NCBI GenBank assembly: GCA_016182425.1
Contig: JACPGP010000024.1
Coordinates: 1 to 38,822, forward strand
Source: Candidatus Levyibacteriota bacterium
Lineage (GTDB): Bacteria; Patescibacteriota; Microgenomatia; Levybacterales; UBA12049
Direction of reading: 5' to 3'
Length of the DNA: 38,822 nt
Under the pieces are notes generated by a model. It ran no database searches and was not told where the DNA came from. It was given only the letters and a program-made list of their open reading frames with translations. Below are positions 27,338 through 35,583 of the stretch, piece after piece (the first letter of the stretch is position 1; the number at the start of each line of letters is the position of its first letter). The translations under genes were made by a program, and so were the position numbers.

Positions 27338-28618
27338 ATGAAAAGTTCAACTTTGAAAATGATCATGGTGTTAATCGTCGGTTGGTATTTAGTGACCAAT
27401 GGAGTAATTTCAAAAAACGATAACGCGATCGATCCAACTTCTACCCCAGCCGAGGCTGGTTCAAATGCGGCGGCGGTCCAAACTGCTGTTGAAAATGTGG
27501 CACAAATGACGCCTACCCCAGGATCTGCTGGTGCAGGCCAGATGGAAACAGCCGTCCCGACCCAAACCATCATCGTCGACCTTGGTGATGCCAATAAGAT
27601 GATAGAACTTATGCAAGGGAAAATGACCCGAGAAATGGTCAACTGGCTAATAACGGCACGATTGTCTACGGGTGGTGGAGCTCATGCTTGCTTCGTCGCT
27701 TGGTATGATGAGCCGTTTGATGATATCACTGTACCTGCTGGTCACCCTGGTATTCCTATGTGGCAGGTCATTGATGGTGGAAACGTCATCACAGCCGAAA
27801 AAATGGGTCTTGGCGGATGCAAGACGACGATAAAACTGGGCGACTTGCTTTCTGGTATCCCGCCGAGTTTTTTGCAAGACCCCGCCAACTATCAATTAAA
27901 CGAGGTTCCTTATACCTGGACAACTGGTACAACCACCATTACCGAAAGTCGGGTGGAAGTCACCGTGACAGTGCCCTATGCTTTTGGTGGACTGGTAGTT
28001 CAGCCTGGTAACGAGGTAACTCTCCAGACAGTATTGCCAAACGAAGCGGCTGCCTCAGTTCAGGACTTCTGGAAATATGTACTATCCCTTGGGGGAGATG
28101 TTTCCAAGGTCTGGGTTAAGTACGGGGCACTCGACAATTCCGCTGACAATCTGGCAATATTGGATGTCATTGCTCCGATTACGGACTGGCGCACAGGGGC
28201 TCGTTCGACCGATCACCTTGACGCACTGCGCGAACTGACCATGCAATCGGTATTGCCAGGGAGTCCTGCTTATGAAACAATCCGCAAGATCGTTTGCGAA
28301 AGTGCGGACGAGGCAGGGTTCAAAGATATTAGTGGTTTTGATCAAAGCGGCGCCCCAGTTACACTGGATAAGTGCACCGTTAAGGTGAACTTAGTTCCGA
28401 TCAACCCGAATGAACCCAATACCTGGTACCAACTGGATTCGTTGCCTCAGACCTGGTCCACGACTCCTGAGCAAATTGCCCAGCTCCGACCCGTAATTAT
28501 TCCGGCAGATTTTGAAGCTTATAACTTCGACAATGCGTACGTTTTATATGCGCCGGAAATAAACCAATCTAACTGGTGGAGTCAAGTACCTGAAGCTTTG
28601 CGTCAGTACGCTCCGTAA
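27338..28618 (+). CDS. secreted/anchored hypothetical exoprotein
   Basis: N-terminal hydrophobic anchor MKSSTLKMIMVLIVGWYLV then Thr/Pro/Ala linker and large extracytoplasmic region. Confidence 0.7.
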   Translation: MKSSTLKMIMVLIVGWYLVTNGVISKNDNAIDPTSTPAEAGSNAAAVQTAVENVAQMTPTPGSAGAGQMETAVPTQTIIVDLGDANKMIELMQGKMTREMVNWLITARLSTGGGAHACFVAWYDEPFDDITVPAGHPGIPMWQVIDGGNVITAEKMGLGGCKTTIKLGDLLSGIPPSFLQDPANYQLNEVPYTWTTGTTTITESRVEVTVTVPYAFGGLVVQPGNEVTLQTVLPNEAAASVQDFWKYVLSLGGDVSKVWVKYGALDNSADNLAILDVIAPITDWRTGARSTDHLDALRELTMQSVLPGSPAYETIRKIVCESADEAGFKDISGFDQSGAPVTLDKCTVKVNLVPINPNEPNTWYQLDSLPQTWSTTPEQIAQLRPVIIPADFEAYNFDNAYVLYAPEINQSNWWSQVPEALRQYAP

Positions 28619-28700
28619 AAAATTTCGTATTCAGATACACTCTCGCTGTATTCAGTCAACAATTTTTGTTTTGCTGGGTACAGCTTGGGGGCAATTCTTG

Positions 28701-28759
28701 CCTGTTGTGGTTCGTGTCTGGCTTCCCCTTTGGGAAGCCAGGCAAACGAACGCAACAGG
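28701..28759. repeat. long stem-loop at end of the 21874-28618 cassette
   Basis: CCTGTTGTGGTTCGTGTCTGGCTTCCC pairs imperfectly with GGGAAGCCAGGCAAACGAACGCAACAGG; no U-tract. Confidence 0.7.
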
Positions 28760-29146
28760 TGAGAAATAAAAAATTTATTGATCAAATATATTTTAATAAT
28801 GTTTTTGATGAGTAAATTCTGAAGATGAAGTAAGGTGGAATGTGGTATGCACAACACTTATCTTAGGATTGTAAATTTATTGATGGTGGTCTGAAGAATT
28901 GAAAGCTAATAGTAAACCAGTATTGTATGCAACTGATCTTGATGCAGTAAGGAGTATTGAGGTGGCACCGTTGGTGCCTAGAGTGGTAGGAAGAGTTGGA
29001 ATGCAGATAGGAGTAAAATGTCAGGACAAGCTGTGAGGGAATTTGGAGAAGTGAGAAATCCTTCGACCCACCAGGGTAGACAGGCAAGCTCAGGACGAGT
29101 GAGGCCGATGCCTAAGATTCGGGGGTTGATTGGGGAGTAGGAAAGG

Positions 29147-30307
29147 TTAAATTAGGTCAATCCAGTTTTTATTGACGATATTGGCGGAGATAGGGCAGGT
29201 TTTTGAATTGGAAATGAGATAACTTTGATTGATTTGTTTACCAAAGATTTTTTGAGCTTTGACTAAGGATGAAGCGTGAATGGGGCGAATTGTGGCAGTG
29301 GATTTTATTTCGACCAGATCAACTTGTCCGTTGTTTTCCAGAATGAGGTCGACTTCAAGTCCATCTCGGGTGCGGAGGAAATACATTGATGGTTTTTGGC
29401 CATGATGATAGTACTGTTTCCAGTAATCAATGATAATAAAAGTCTCAAAAAGTGAACCAAAATAAGGACTGTTGGTAAGTCCGGCGCTAGAGGTAATTCC
29501 CAAAAGGTGACTGACTAAACCAGTGTCGGTAAAATAAATCTTGGGACTTTTGATTACTCTTTTGCCAATATTTTGGAAATAGGGATAAAGTAAAAAGATC
29601 TGATAACTAGCTTCGAGAAGAGAAAGCCAACGTTTAGCAGTAGGCACGGAAACACCGATTTCTCGAGCAATTGAACTTAGGTCTAAGATTTGACCAGTAC
29701 GAACAGCAACTGATTTTAAGAAAATTTGAAATAAATTTAAATCACCTACTTGACTCAGGTTTCTAATGTCTCTTTCAAGAAAAGTTCTGATATATGAAGA
29801 TTGCCACAGATTGTGATCAATTTTATGATTGTTGGCAACTTCAGGATAATTACCCCGTAAAATAATGCCAGACAAATCGATAGATTTTTTATTGGTACCG
29901 ATGAGTTGTTCTGATAGTGAAAAGGGGAGTAAAGAGAGAATGGCAGCGCGTCCGGCAAGGGATTGGTTGACATGGTGCATTAGAGAAAAATTTTGAGAGC
30001 CGGTGAGAATCCAGCGTCCAGGCTGACGGTGGTCATCAATATCGGTTTTGATATAGGAAAGTAACTCGGGAACATACTGAATTTCGTCGATAATGGCTGG
30101 TTTCTTGATGTTGTTTAAAAAAGTGTGGGGGTCACTTTTTGCTAAAAGTTGGATGTCAGGGTTTTCGAGATTATGATAATCGTATTTTTTGCTAAAAGTA
30201 TTTTTAAGAAGGGTGGTTTTGCCTGATTGACGGGGACCAGTCAAAATTACAGCGGGAAATGTTTTGATTATTTTTTTGATGATATTGGTAATATCTCGGG
30301 GTTTCAT
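29147..30307 (-). CDS. AAA_14/DUF4143 ATPase
   Basis: VILTGPRQSGKTTLLKNTF, AIIDEIQYVPELLSYIKTDID, WILTGSQNFSLM, C-terminal FETFIIIDYWKQ...LEVDLILENNGQVDLVEIKS. Confidence 0.93.
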   Translation of the reverse strand: MKPRDITNIIKKIIKTFPAVILTGPRQSGKTTLLKNTFSKKYDYHNLENPDIQLLAKSDPHTFLNNIKKPAIIDEIQYVPELLSYIKTDIDDHRQPGRWILTGSQNFSLMHHVNQSLAGRAAILSLLPFSLSEQLIGTNKKSIDLSGIILRGNYPEVANNHKIDHNLWQSSYIRTFLERDIRNLSQVGDLNLFQIFLKSVAVRTGQILDLSSIAREIGVSVPTAKRWLSLLEASYQIFLLYPYFQNIGKRVIKSPKIYFTDTGLVSHLLGITSSAGLTNSPYFGSLFETFIIIDYWKQYYHHGQKPSMYFLRTRDGLEVDLILENNGQVDLVEIKSTATIRPIHASSLVKAQKIFGKQINQSYLISNSKTCPISANIVNKNWIDLI

Positions 30308-30621
30308 CAGAGTATTATATATCCTGCAAGTTTAATATTCAATGTTAAAATGGTGGGGTTGAATTGGGGATTGGTTGAGGGTAAGGATTGGAGCTTGACT
30401 ACAATAAACCGGAAATCAGGAGCAATAACTTTGGCTAATAAGTTAACAAAGGAGAATTGATGGTGTAGTAGGTTTATCCTATAATCTTGACAAAAGGGAT
30501 GGTTTTTGATAGGATTATTAAAATAATCAAAGTACGCATCTGCTGTGTATGTATTGATTGTTTTTGGCAACGCCCGATGTGAATTGTTCGGGAAGTACAT
30601 TAACAGTCAAAAAGAGTTGTA

Positions 30622-30688
30622 GAGGTTGGGTCAAACCTGCCCTGTAATATGTACAGGGTAAATTTGACTCAACCTCAAAATTTTGAGG
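30622..30688 (+). ncRNA. structured leader with mutually exclusive hairpins
   Basis: GAGGTTGGGTCAAA (30622-30635) / TTTGACTCAACCTC (30663-30676), inner CCCTGTA/TACAGGG; overlapping palindrome CCTCAAAATTTTGAGG (30673-30688). Confidence 0.55.
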
Positions 30689-30727
30689 ATTTTAAACCTG
30701 TCTGATGGACATAAAAAGGAGAATGCC

Positions 30728-31369
30728 ATGATTGAAATACCGGTTTTCGGAACAAATTGTAAAGTACTGAATCATATGTATACATATTTAGTGGTATCGG
30801 TGGTTTTGGCAATTGAGTTGTTCGTTGAAAGTGTGGGATTTAGTTTGAAGCTGGTTGAATTTGTGATCCTGCTGATTTCAGCAGTTGCGCTTATTTACAG
30901 TGAGAGGAGCCCGATTCATAAAGGCGTTAAGGTCATGTGGATTGCGATTGTTTGGTTGAGCTTGTATTTCGGTTATTACATGAGTGGGATTGTAGTAATG
31001 ACTTTTTATGTCTCATTGGGAATTGGTGAAATCATCAACGTGTCACGAGATTACAAGAAGTACTCGAAGATGGCCATTAAAGACTGGGTAATGCTGGTAA
31101 TTGCAGTATCTGCTGTGTTGGTAAAGACCTTGCTTGATAGTTGGTCTATGTACCAAGGTGGAGAATTTATTGCTGCAATACTTATTATTGCGATGGCCTG
31201 GGTCACCATAGTTGGGAAGGATGTTTTTAATCGAAACATTCAAATAACACTGCTGATTCTGTCATTGCCGTTTGTGGGTTCACCGCTTTTTCTATTTGCG
31301 GTCATTGTCACTGTTGCGGTCATCAATGCATCGATACGTTTTGCTCACCATGTTGGTGATATCCAATAA
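30728..31369 (+). CDS. multi-pass membrane protein, unknown function
   Basis: Several hydrophobic segments; SD AAGGAG before ATG 30728; start revised from 30683. Confidence 0.75.
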   Translation: MIEIPVFGTNCKVLNHMYTYLVVSVVLAIELFVESVGFSLKLVEFVILLISAVALIYSERSPIHKGVKVMWIAIVWLSLYFGYYMSGIVVMTFYVSLGIGEIINVSRDYKKYSKMAIKDWVMLVIAVSAVLVKTLLDSWSMYQGGEFIAAILIIAMAWVTIVGKDVFNRNIQITLLILSLPFVGSPLFLFAVIVTVAVINASIRFAHHVGDIQ

Positions 31370-31371
31370 CT

Positions 31372-31420
31372 TTTCATGGAAAGGTACGGGTGAGGACTTT
31401 GTCCTCACCCGCCCATGAAA
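31372..31420. repeat. stem-loop at end of 30728 gene
   Basis: TTTCATGG/CCATGAAA outer stem plus perfect CGGGTGAGGAC-TTT-GTCCTCACCCG. Confidence 0.75.
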
Positions 31421-31532
31421 CCACAACACAACAACTCTTTTTGACTGAAATTTATAAATAGTTGGGTTAATAATTTGGGAAGTACTTTTTGATTTAGCAT
31501 TTGGTTGGAGATCAAGTTAGTATAAATTGGGC

Positions 31533-31561
31533 TTGACATGTTGCCTAGTTTAGTATATATT
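31533..31561 (+). promoter_or_regulatory. promoter TTGACA-17-TATATT, 7 nt before ATG
   Basis: -35 31533-31538, -10 31556-31561, ATG 31569. Confidence 0.7.
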
Positions 31562-31568
31562 AGGGAAT

Positions 31569-32702
31569 ATGTATATTCAAAGAGAGGTTGAGTCGGCAAT
31601 TAAAAAAAGTCTGTTTAAAGGTAAAATAGTGATTGTTTATGGCGCCAGGCAGGTTGGTAAAACAACTTTGGTAAAAAAAATGGCGGAGAGTTTTGGTAGA
31701 CCTTATGGTTATTTAAATTGTGACGAGCTGGATATTTTAAGTCAATTTCAGAGAGCGGGGAACTCGGTAGCGTTAAGGCAAATGTTGGGACAGAATCAGT
31801 TGATAGTTATTGATGAAGCACAGAGAGTCAAAAATATTGGTCTGAAGTTGAAACTATTGATAGATAATTATCCCGAGATTCAACTGTTGGTGACCGGTTC
31901 TTCTTCTTTTGATTTGGCAAATGAGGTGAGTGAACCGCTGACTGGCAGAAGTGAAGAATTTTGGTTGTTCCCTTTTTCAGTTAGGGAGCTGTGGAAGGAA
32001 AGTGACAGGATAACGCGGGAAAGGCAGCTCGAAAAATGGCTGATTTACGGAAGTTATCCAGGGGTATGGAACCTGACTTCCGAAGAGGAAAGAGCGGTGA
32101 AAGTAAAGCAGTTGGCGGCAAACTATTTGTATAAAGATGTCATAAAGTTTAATGAAATAAAAAACTCTGAACTGGTACTGAAACTGTTGCAAGCCTTAGC
32201 ACTCCAAATAGGTAATGAAGTATCCTATAACGAGTTGGCGAAGACAATTGAGGTTAGTAAACAAACTGTGGCATCGTACGTTGAGTTATTGGAGAAGGCG
32301 TTTGTGATATTTGCTATTAGACCATTTTCGGGGAATATGAGACAAGCTTTGAATAAGAAGAGGAAAATATATTTTTTGGATGTTGGGATTCGGAACGCAA
32401 TTATAAACAACCTAAACCCAATGTCGATTCGTGATGATGGAGGGAGGCTGTGGGAGAACTTTGTCGTAGCTGAAAAGTATAAACAACAATTGGGACTGGG
32501 GTACAAGACCAATCTTTATTTTTGGAGAACGTATCAGGGTCAAGAAGTTGATTTGGTGGAAGACATTGGGGGAAAGTTGATTGGCTGGGAGATAAAACTT
32601 AAGGGAAAGAGAAACAAACAACCTAAGGACTGGGGGACTTATGAAAATTCAAGCTGGAAGGTGGTTGATAAAGAAAATTTTTGGGAATCGGTAAATTTCT
32701 AA
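31569..32702 (+). CDS. AAA_14/DUF4143 ATPase
   Basis: IVYGARQVGKTTLVKKM, LIVIDEAQRVKNIGLKLKLLID, LLVTGSSSFDLANEVSEPLTGR; C-terminal LWENFVVAEKYKQ...GQEVDLVED. Confidence 0.92.
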   Translation: MYIQREVESAIKKSLFKGKIVIVYGARQVGKTTLVKKMAESFGRPYGYLNCDELDILSQFQRAGNSVALRQMLGQNQLIVIDEAQRVKNIGLKLKLLIDNYPEIQLLVTGSSSFDLANEVSEPLTGRSEEFWLFPFSVRELWKESDRITRERQLEKWLIYGSYPGVWNLTSEEERAVKVKQLAANYLYKDVIKFNEIKNSELVLKLLQALALQIGNEVSYNELAKTIEVSKQTVASYVELLEKAFVIFAIRPFSGNMRQALNKKRKIYFLDVGIRNAIINNLNPMSIRDDGGRLWENFVVAEKYKQQLGLGYKTNLYFWRTYQGQEVDLVEDIGGKLIGWEIKLKGKRNKQPKDWGTYENSSWKVVDKENFWESVNF

Positions 32703-32754
32703 AGAGAATTTTAGTTGGTTTGTGCTACAATACTAGGATTAAAAATTAGATTGA

Positions 32755-32801
32755 TTTTAACGTCCAAATTATCCTGGTGAGATCACCTAGGCACGTTAAA
32801 A
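32755..32801 (+). promoter_or_regulatory. stem-loop in the rpsB leader
   Basis: TTTTAACGT...ACGTTAAAA outer stem and CTGGTGA-GA-TCACCTAG inner stem, downstream of extended -10 TGCTACAAT. Confidence 0.55.
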
Positions 32802-32803
32802 AA

Positions 32804-32842
32804 GATTGCCACGTCCCTGCGCTCCTCGCAATGACGTGTATT
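32804..32842 (+). repeat. dispersed palindromic repeat (GATTGCCACGTCCCTGCGCTCCTCGCAATGACGTG)
   Basis: Recognisable widespread short intergenic repeat; a fragment (TTCGCAATGACGTTAG) recurs near 36641. Confidence 0.5.
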
Positions 32843-32859
32843 ATAAAAAGGATAAATAT

Positions 32860-33810
32860 ATGGCAGACACAAAAAAAAATAAAGGAAGTCAAGCCGCCTC
32901 CGTTAAAACTACGGCGAGCCGCGGAAAAACCGTTAATCGGACTGGTAAGAAGTTGATCGAGAAAGCATTAGTGGTCAAAGCTAAAACAGTAGCCAAGGTC
33001 AATGCTGAAAATATCAAAAAACATAACGAAAAACTGATTAAAGACAAAAAGGAACTGGAGAGAAAAAAAATAGAGGGTGAAACCGCCTACGTGGTTACTT
33101 CGGCGGTCAAACAAGATAAAAAATACGACCTAACTATTGATCTAAAAGACTTGTTGGAAGCGGGTTGCCATCTAGGACACAAAGTCAGCAAGACCCATCC
33201 CAAAGCCAAGGTAAACATCTATATGGCCAAAGACGGAATTCAGATAGTCGATCTTCTCAAAACTAAAACAGCTTTAGAAAAAGCCTGTAATTATATTTAC
33301 AACGCCAGACGAAATGGTAAACAAATAGTGCTCTTGGGCACCAAAAGACAAGCAAGGGAAGTAGTTAAGAGAGTCGCGCTTGATGCTGGAGTGGGGTATA
33401 TAACTGACCGTTGGTTGGGTGGAACCATCAGTAACTGGGAACAAATCAAGAAAAACATCAAAAAATACAATGATATTAAAGATGGTCTTTCGAAAAATAA
33501 ATTCACCGATAAATCTAAAAAAGAACTAGGTGATCTGGCCAAAGAGCAAATCAGACTAGAAAAAATGATTGGCGGTCTGGCAACTACCGAAAAAATGTTT
33601 GACATTTTGATGGTGGTTGATGCTGGCTTTGAAAAAACAGCGTTGAAAGAATGCAAGATGAAAAATGTGAAGACAGTAGCCATTACTGATACTGATTCTG
33701 ACCCACGAAAAGTTGATTTTGCAATTCCGGCTAATGACGACTCGGTCAAATCAATCAATATCATTATTGAAGAAATCGGAAAAGCTATCAAAGCTGCTGG
33801 TACGAAATAG
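32860..33810 (+). CDS. rpsB: 30S ribosomal protein uS2 with Lys-rich N-terminal extension
   Basis: LLEAGCHLGHKVSKTHPKAKVNIYMAKDGIQIVDL, GTKRQAREVV, RWLGGTISNWEQI; ATGGCAGAC start preferred to 32806. Confidence 0.93.
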   Translation: MADTKKNKGSQAASVKTTASRGKTVNRTGKKLIEKALVVKAKTVAKVNAENIKKHNEKLIKDKKELERKKIEGETAYVVTSAVKQDKKYDLTIDLKDLLEAGCHLGHKVSKTHPKAKVNIYMAKDGIQIVDLLKTKTALEKACNYIYNARRNGKQIVLLGTKRQAREVVKRVALDAGVGYITDRWLGGTISNWEQIKKNIKKYNDIKDGLSKNKFTDKSKKELGDLAKEQIRLEKMIGGLATTEKMFDILMVVDAGFEKTALKECKMKNVKTVAITDTDSDPRKVDFAIPANDDSVKSINIIIEEIGKAIKAAGTK

Positions 33811-33862
33811 AAACTTGAAAATAAGATAAAAAATAAAAATTCAAAAGTAAAAAGTAAAAACT

Positions 33863-34321
33863 ATGGATAATAAACAAATAATTGAATTAGTAAAAAAAAT
33901 TCGTGGCGCCACTGGTTATTCAATTGGTGAAATTAAAATCGCGGTCGAGAAAGCTGAAGGGGATGAGAAAAAGGCCATGGAGTTTTTGAAAGAACTGGGT
34001 ATAAAACAAATGGAAAAAAGAGCCGAGAAGGAAGTCCATCAGGGAAGAGTGGCGACCTATACTCACACTACTGGAAAGATTGGGGTTATGGTTGAGTTGC
34101 TTTGCGAGACTGATTTTGTGGCTAAAAACGAAGAATTTGTTAGTGTAACTAGGGATCTGTGTCTGCAAATTGCGGCAATGAACCCAGCCACTGTTGAAGA
34201 GCTTCTGGAGATGGATTTTGTCAAAGATCCTTCTAAAAAGATCAAAGATCTAGTAACTGCCTTAGTCGGTAAGTTTGGTGAAAATATTAAGATCGGTACA
34301 ATGGCTAGGTTTGAGATATAA
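33863..34321 (+). CDS. tsf: elongation factor Ts (short form)
   Basis: ELVKKIRGATGYSIGEIKIAVEKAEGDEKKAMEFLK, GVMVELLCETDFVAKNEEF. Confidence 0.95.
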   Translation: MDNKQIIELVKKIRGATGYSIGEIKIAVEKAEGDEKKAMEFLKELGIKQMEKRAEKEVHQGRVATYTHTTGKIGVMVELLCETDFVAKNEEFVSVTRDLCLQIAAMNPATVEELLEMDFVKDPSKKIKDLVTALVGKFGENIKIGTMARFEI

Positions 34322-34327
34322 TCGACA

Positions 34328-34561
34328 ATGGAGTTGTTTCCTGAGATATTGGATTATGTACCGGATACACGGGAGGAAATAGGTCGAGTGGTGACGGGGG
34401 TGGTGGCGGTTTTGTCAATGAATGCTCAAATGGGTGAAGCGGCAGGAACAATGGTTTGGGCAAAATTGGTGGAGGGTCGGGAGAAACGAACTAAACCGGT
34501 AGTAAGTAGTGTTGGGTTGCGTCAAGACAGTGTAAAAAGTTCTAGTAATTTTGTAGAATAG
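34328..34561 (+). CDS. hypothetical protein (77 aa) between tsf and frr
   Basis: ORF fits between neighbours (ATG 34328; stop just before frr). Confidence 0.55.
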   Translation: MELFPEILDYVPDTREEIGRVVTGVVAVLSMNAQMGEAAGTMVWAKLVEGREKRTKPVVSSVGLRQDSVKSSSNFVE

Positions 34562-35119
34562 GTGTATATGCTAAATTTTGTAGAAATTAGTTCACGGATG
34601 ACGAGAATTGTGGGATTGTTTGCCGAAGATATTTCATCAATTCGCACCGGACGAGCCACTCCAGGTCTAATTGAAAATGTGGTAGTAACTGTCTACGGAA
34701 CGCAAAAGATGAAGTTGATTGAGCTGGGAACTATTGGTGTACCGGATGTTAGAAGCTTAACTTTTCAACCATGGGATTCGGGACTGATTCGGGAAATTGC
34801 CAATGGAATTGCAGCTGCTGGACTGAATATGAATCCAGCGATTGATGGTCAGCTAATTAGACTATCATTACCAATGTTAACTCAGGAACAAAGAGAGGAT
34901 TATGTCAAATTGTTGGGTCGAAAGCTGGAAGGTGCTCGGGGTATGATTCGGGATGCCAGAGCTGACTTTAGAAAAAAATTAATGGATGCCAAAAACACTA
35001 AGACTATTTCTGAAGATGAATTTAAGCGGGATGAGGGGGAACTTCAGAAGATCACTGACACTTTTATGGGAAAGTTGGAGGAGGTGTCGAAGAAGAAAGA
35101 GGTGGAAGTGAGAGGGTGA
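34562..35119 (+). CDS. frr: ribosome recycling factor
   Basis: SIRTGRATPGLIENVVVTVYG, PWDSGLIREIANGIAAAGLNMNPAIDGQLIRLSLPMLTQEQRED. Confidence 0.95.
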   Translation: MYMLNFVEISSRMTRIVGLFAEDISSIRTGRATPGLIENVVVTVYGTQKMKLIELGTIGVPDVRSLTFQPWDSGLIREIANGIAAAGLNMNPAIDGQLIRLSLPMLTQEQREDYVKLLGRKLEGARGMIRDARADFRKKLMDAKNTKTISEDEFKRDEGELQKITDTFMGKLEEVSKKKEVEVRG

Positions 35120-35175
35120 AAACGATAAACGTAAAACGATAAAAGATAAACGAGGAACGAAGGGGGGGTGTAAAA

Positions 35176-35544
35176 TTGTCTGTGATAAATGATTTTTATG
35201 ATCTTGATGCATGGAAAGAATCCCATAAATTAGTGCTAATGATTTATAAATTATTTAGCTCTTTTCCAAGGGAAGAAAAATATGGAATTGTTGACCAGCT
35301 TAGGAGGGCTGTAACATCGATAAGTGCAAATATTGCTGAAGGTTTTGGAAGATACAGTTATAAAGACAGGAATCATTTTAACTATCAGGCCAGAGGATCA
35401 GCCAAAGAAGTCCAAGATTTTTTATTGATATCGAGGGACTTGGGAATAATAGATAAAACAATGTTCAAAGACGTCTGGCAGCAGGTCAAAAAAACAGAAA
35501 TGATAATTAATGGTTTAATTAGATCAACAGATAAACTAAAATAG
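35176..35544 (+). CDS. four helix bundle protein (S23/IVP family)
   Basis: LDAWKESHKLVLMIYKLFSSFPREEKYGIVDQLRRAVTSISANIAEGFGR. Confidence 0.93.
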   Translation: MSVINDFYDLDAWKESHKLVLMIYKLFSSFPREEKYGIVDQLRRAVTSISANIAEGFGRYSYKDRNHFNYQARGSAKEVQDFLLISRDLGIIDKTMFKDVWQQVKKTEMIINGLIRSTDKLK

Positions 35545-35583
35545 AGGACGTTTAACGTTTTACATTTATCGTTTATCGAAAAT

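Noticed and set aside
16249-32702. Prophage or autonomous ICE
   Set aside because: No integrase, transposase, terminase, capsid, relaxase or replication gene recognised; the accessory island lacks hallmark mobility genes.
32806-32859. Upstream start of the rpsB ORF
   Set aside because: Encoded by a dispersed palindromic repeat; ATGGCAGAC at 32860 with upstream AAGGAT is better.
33297-33791. 164-aa minus-strand ORF
   Set aside because: Antisense to the well-supported rpsB coding sequence; a shadow ORF.
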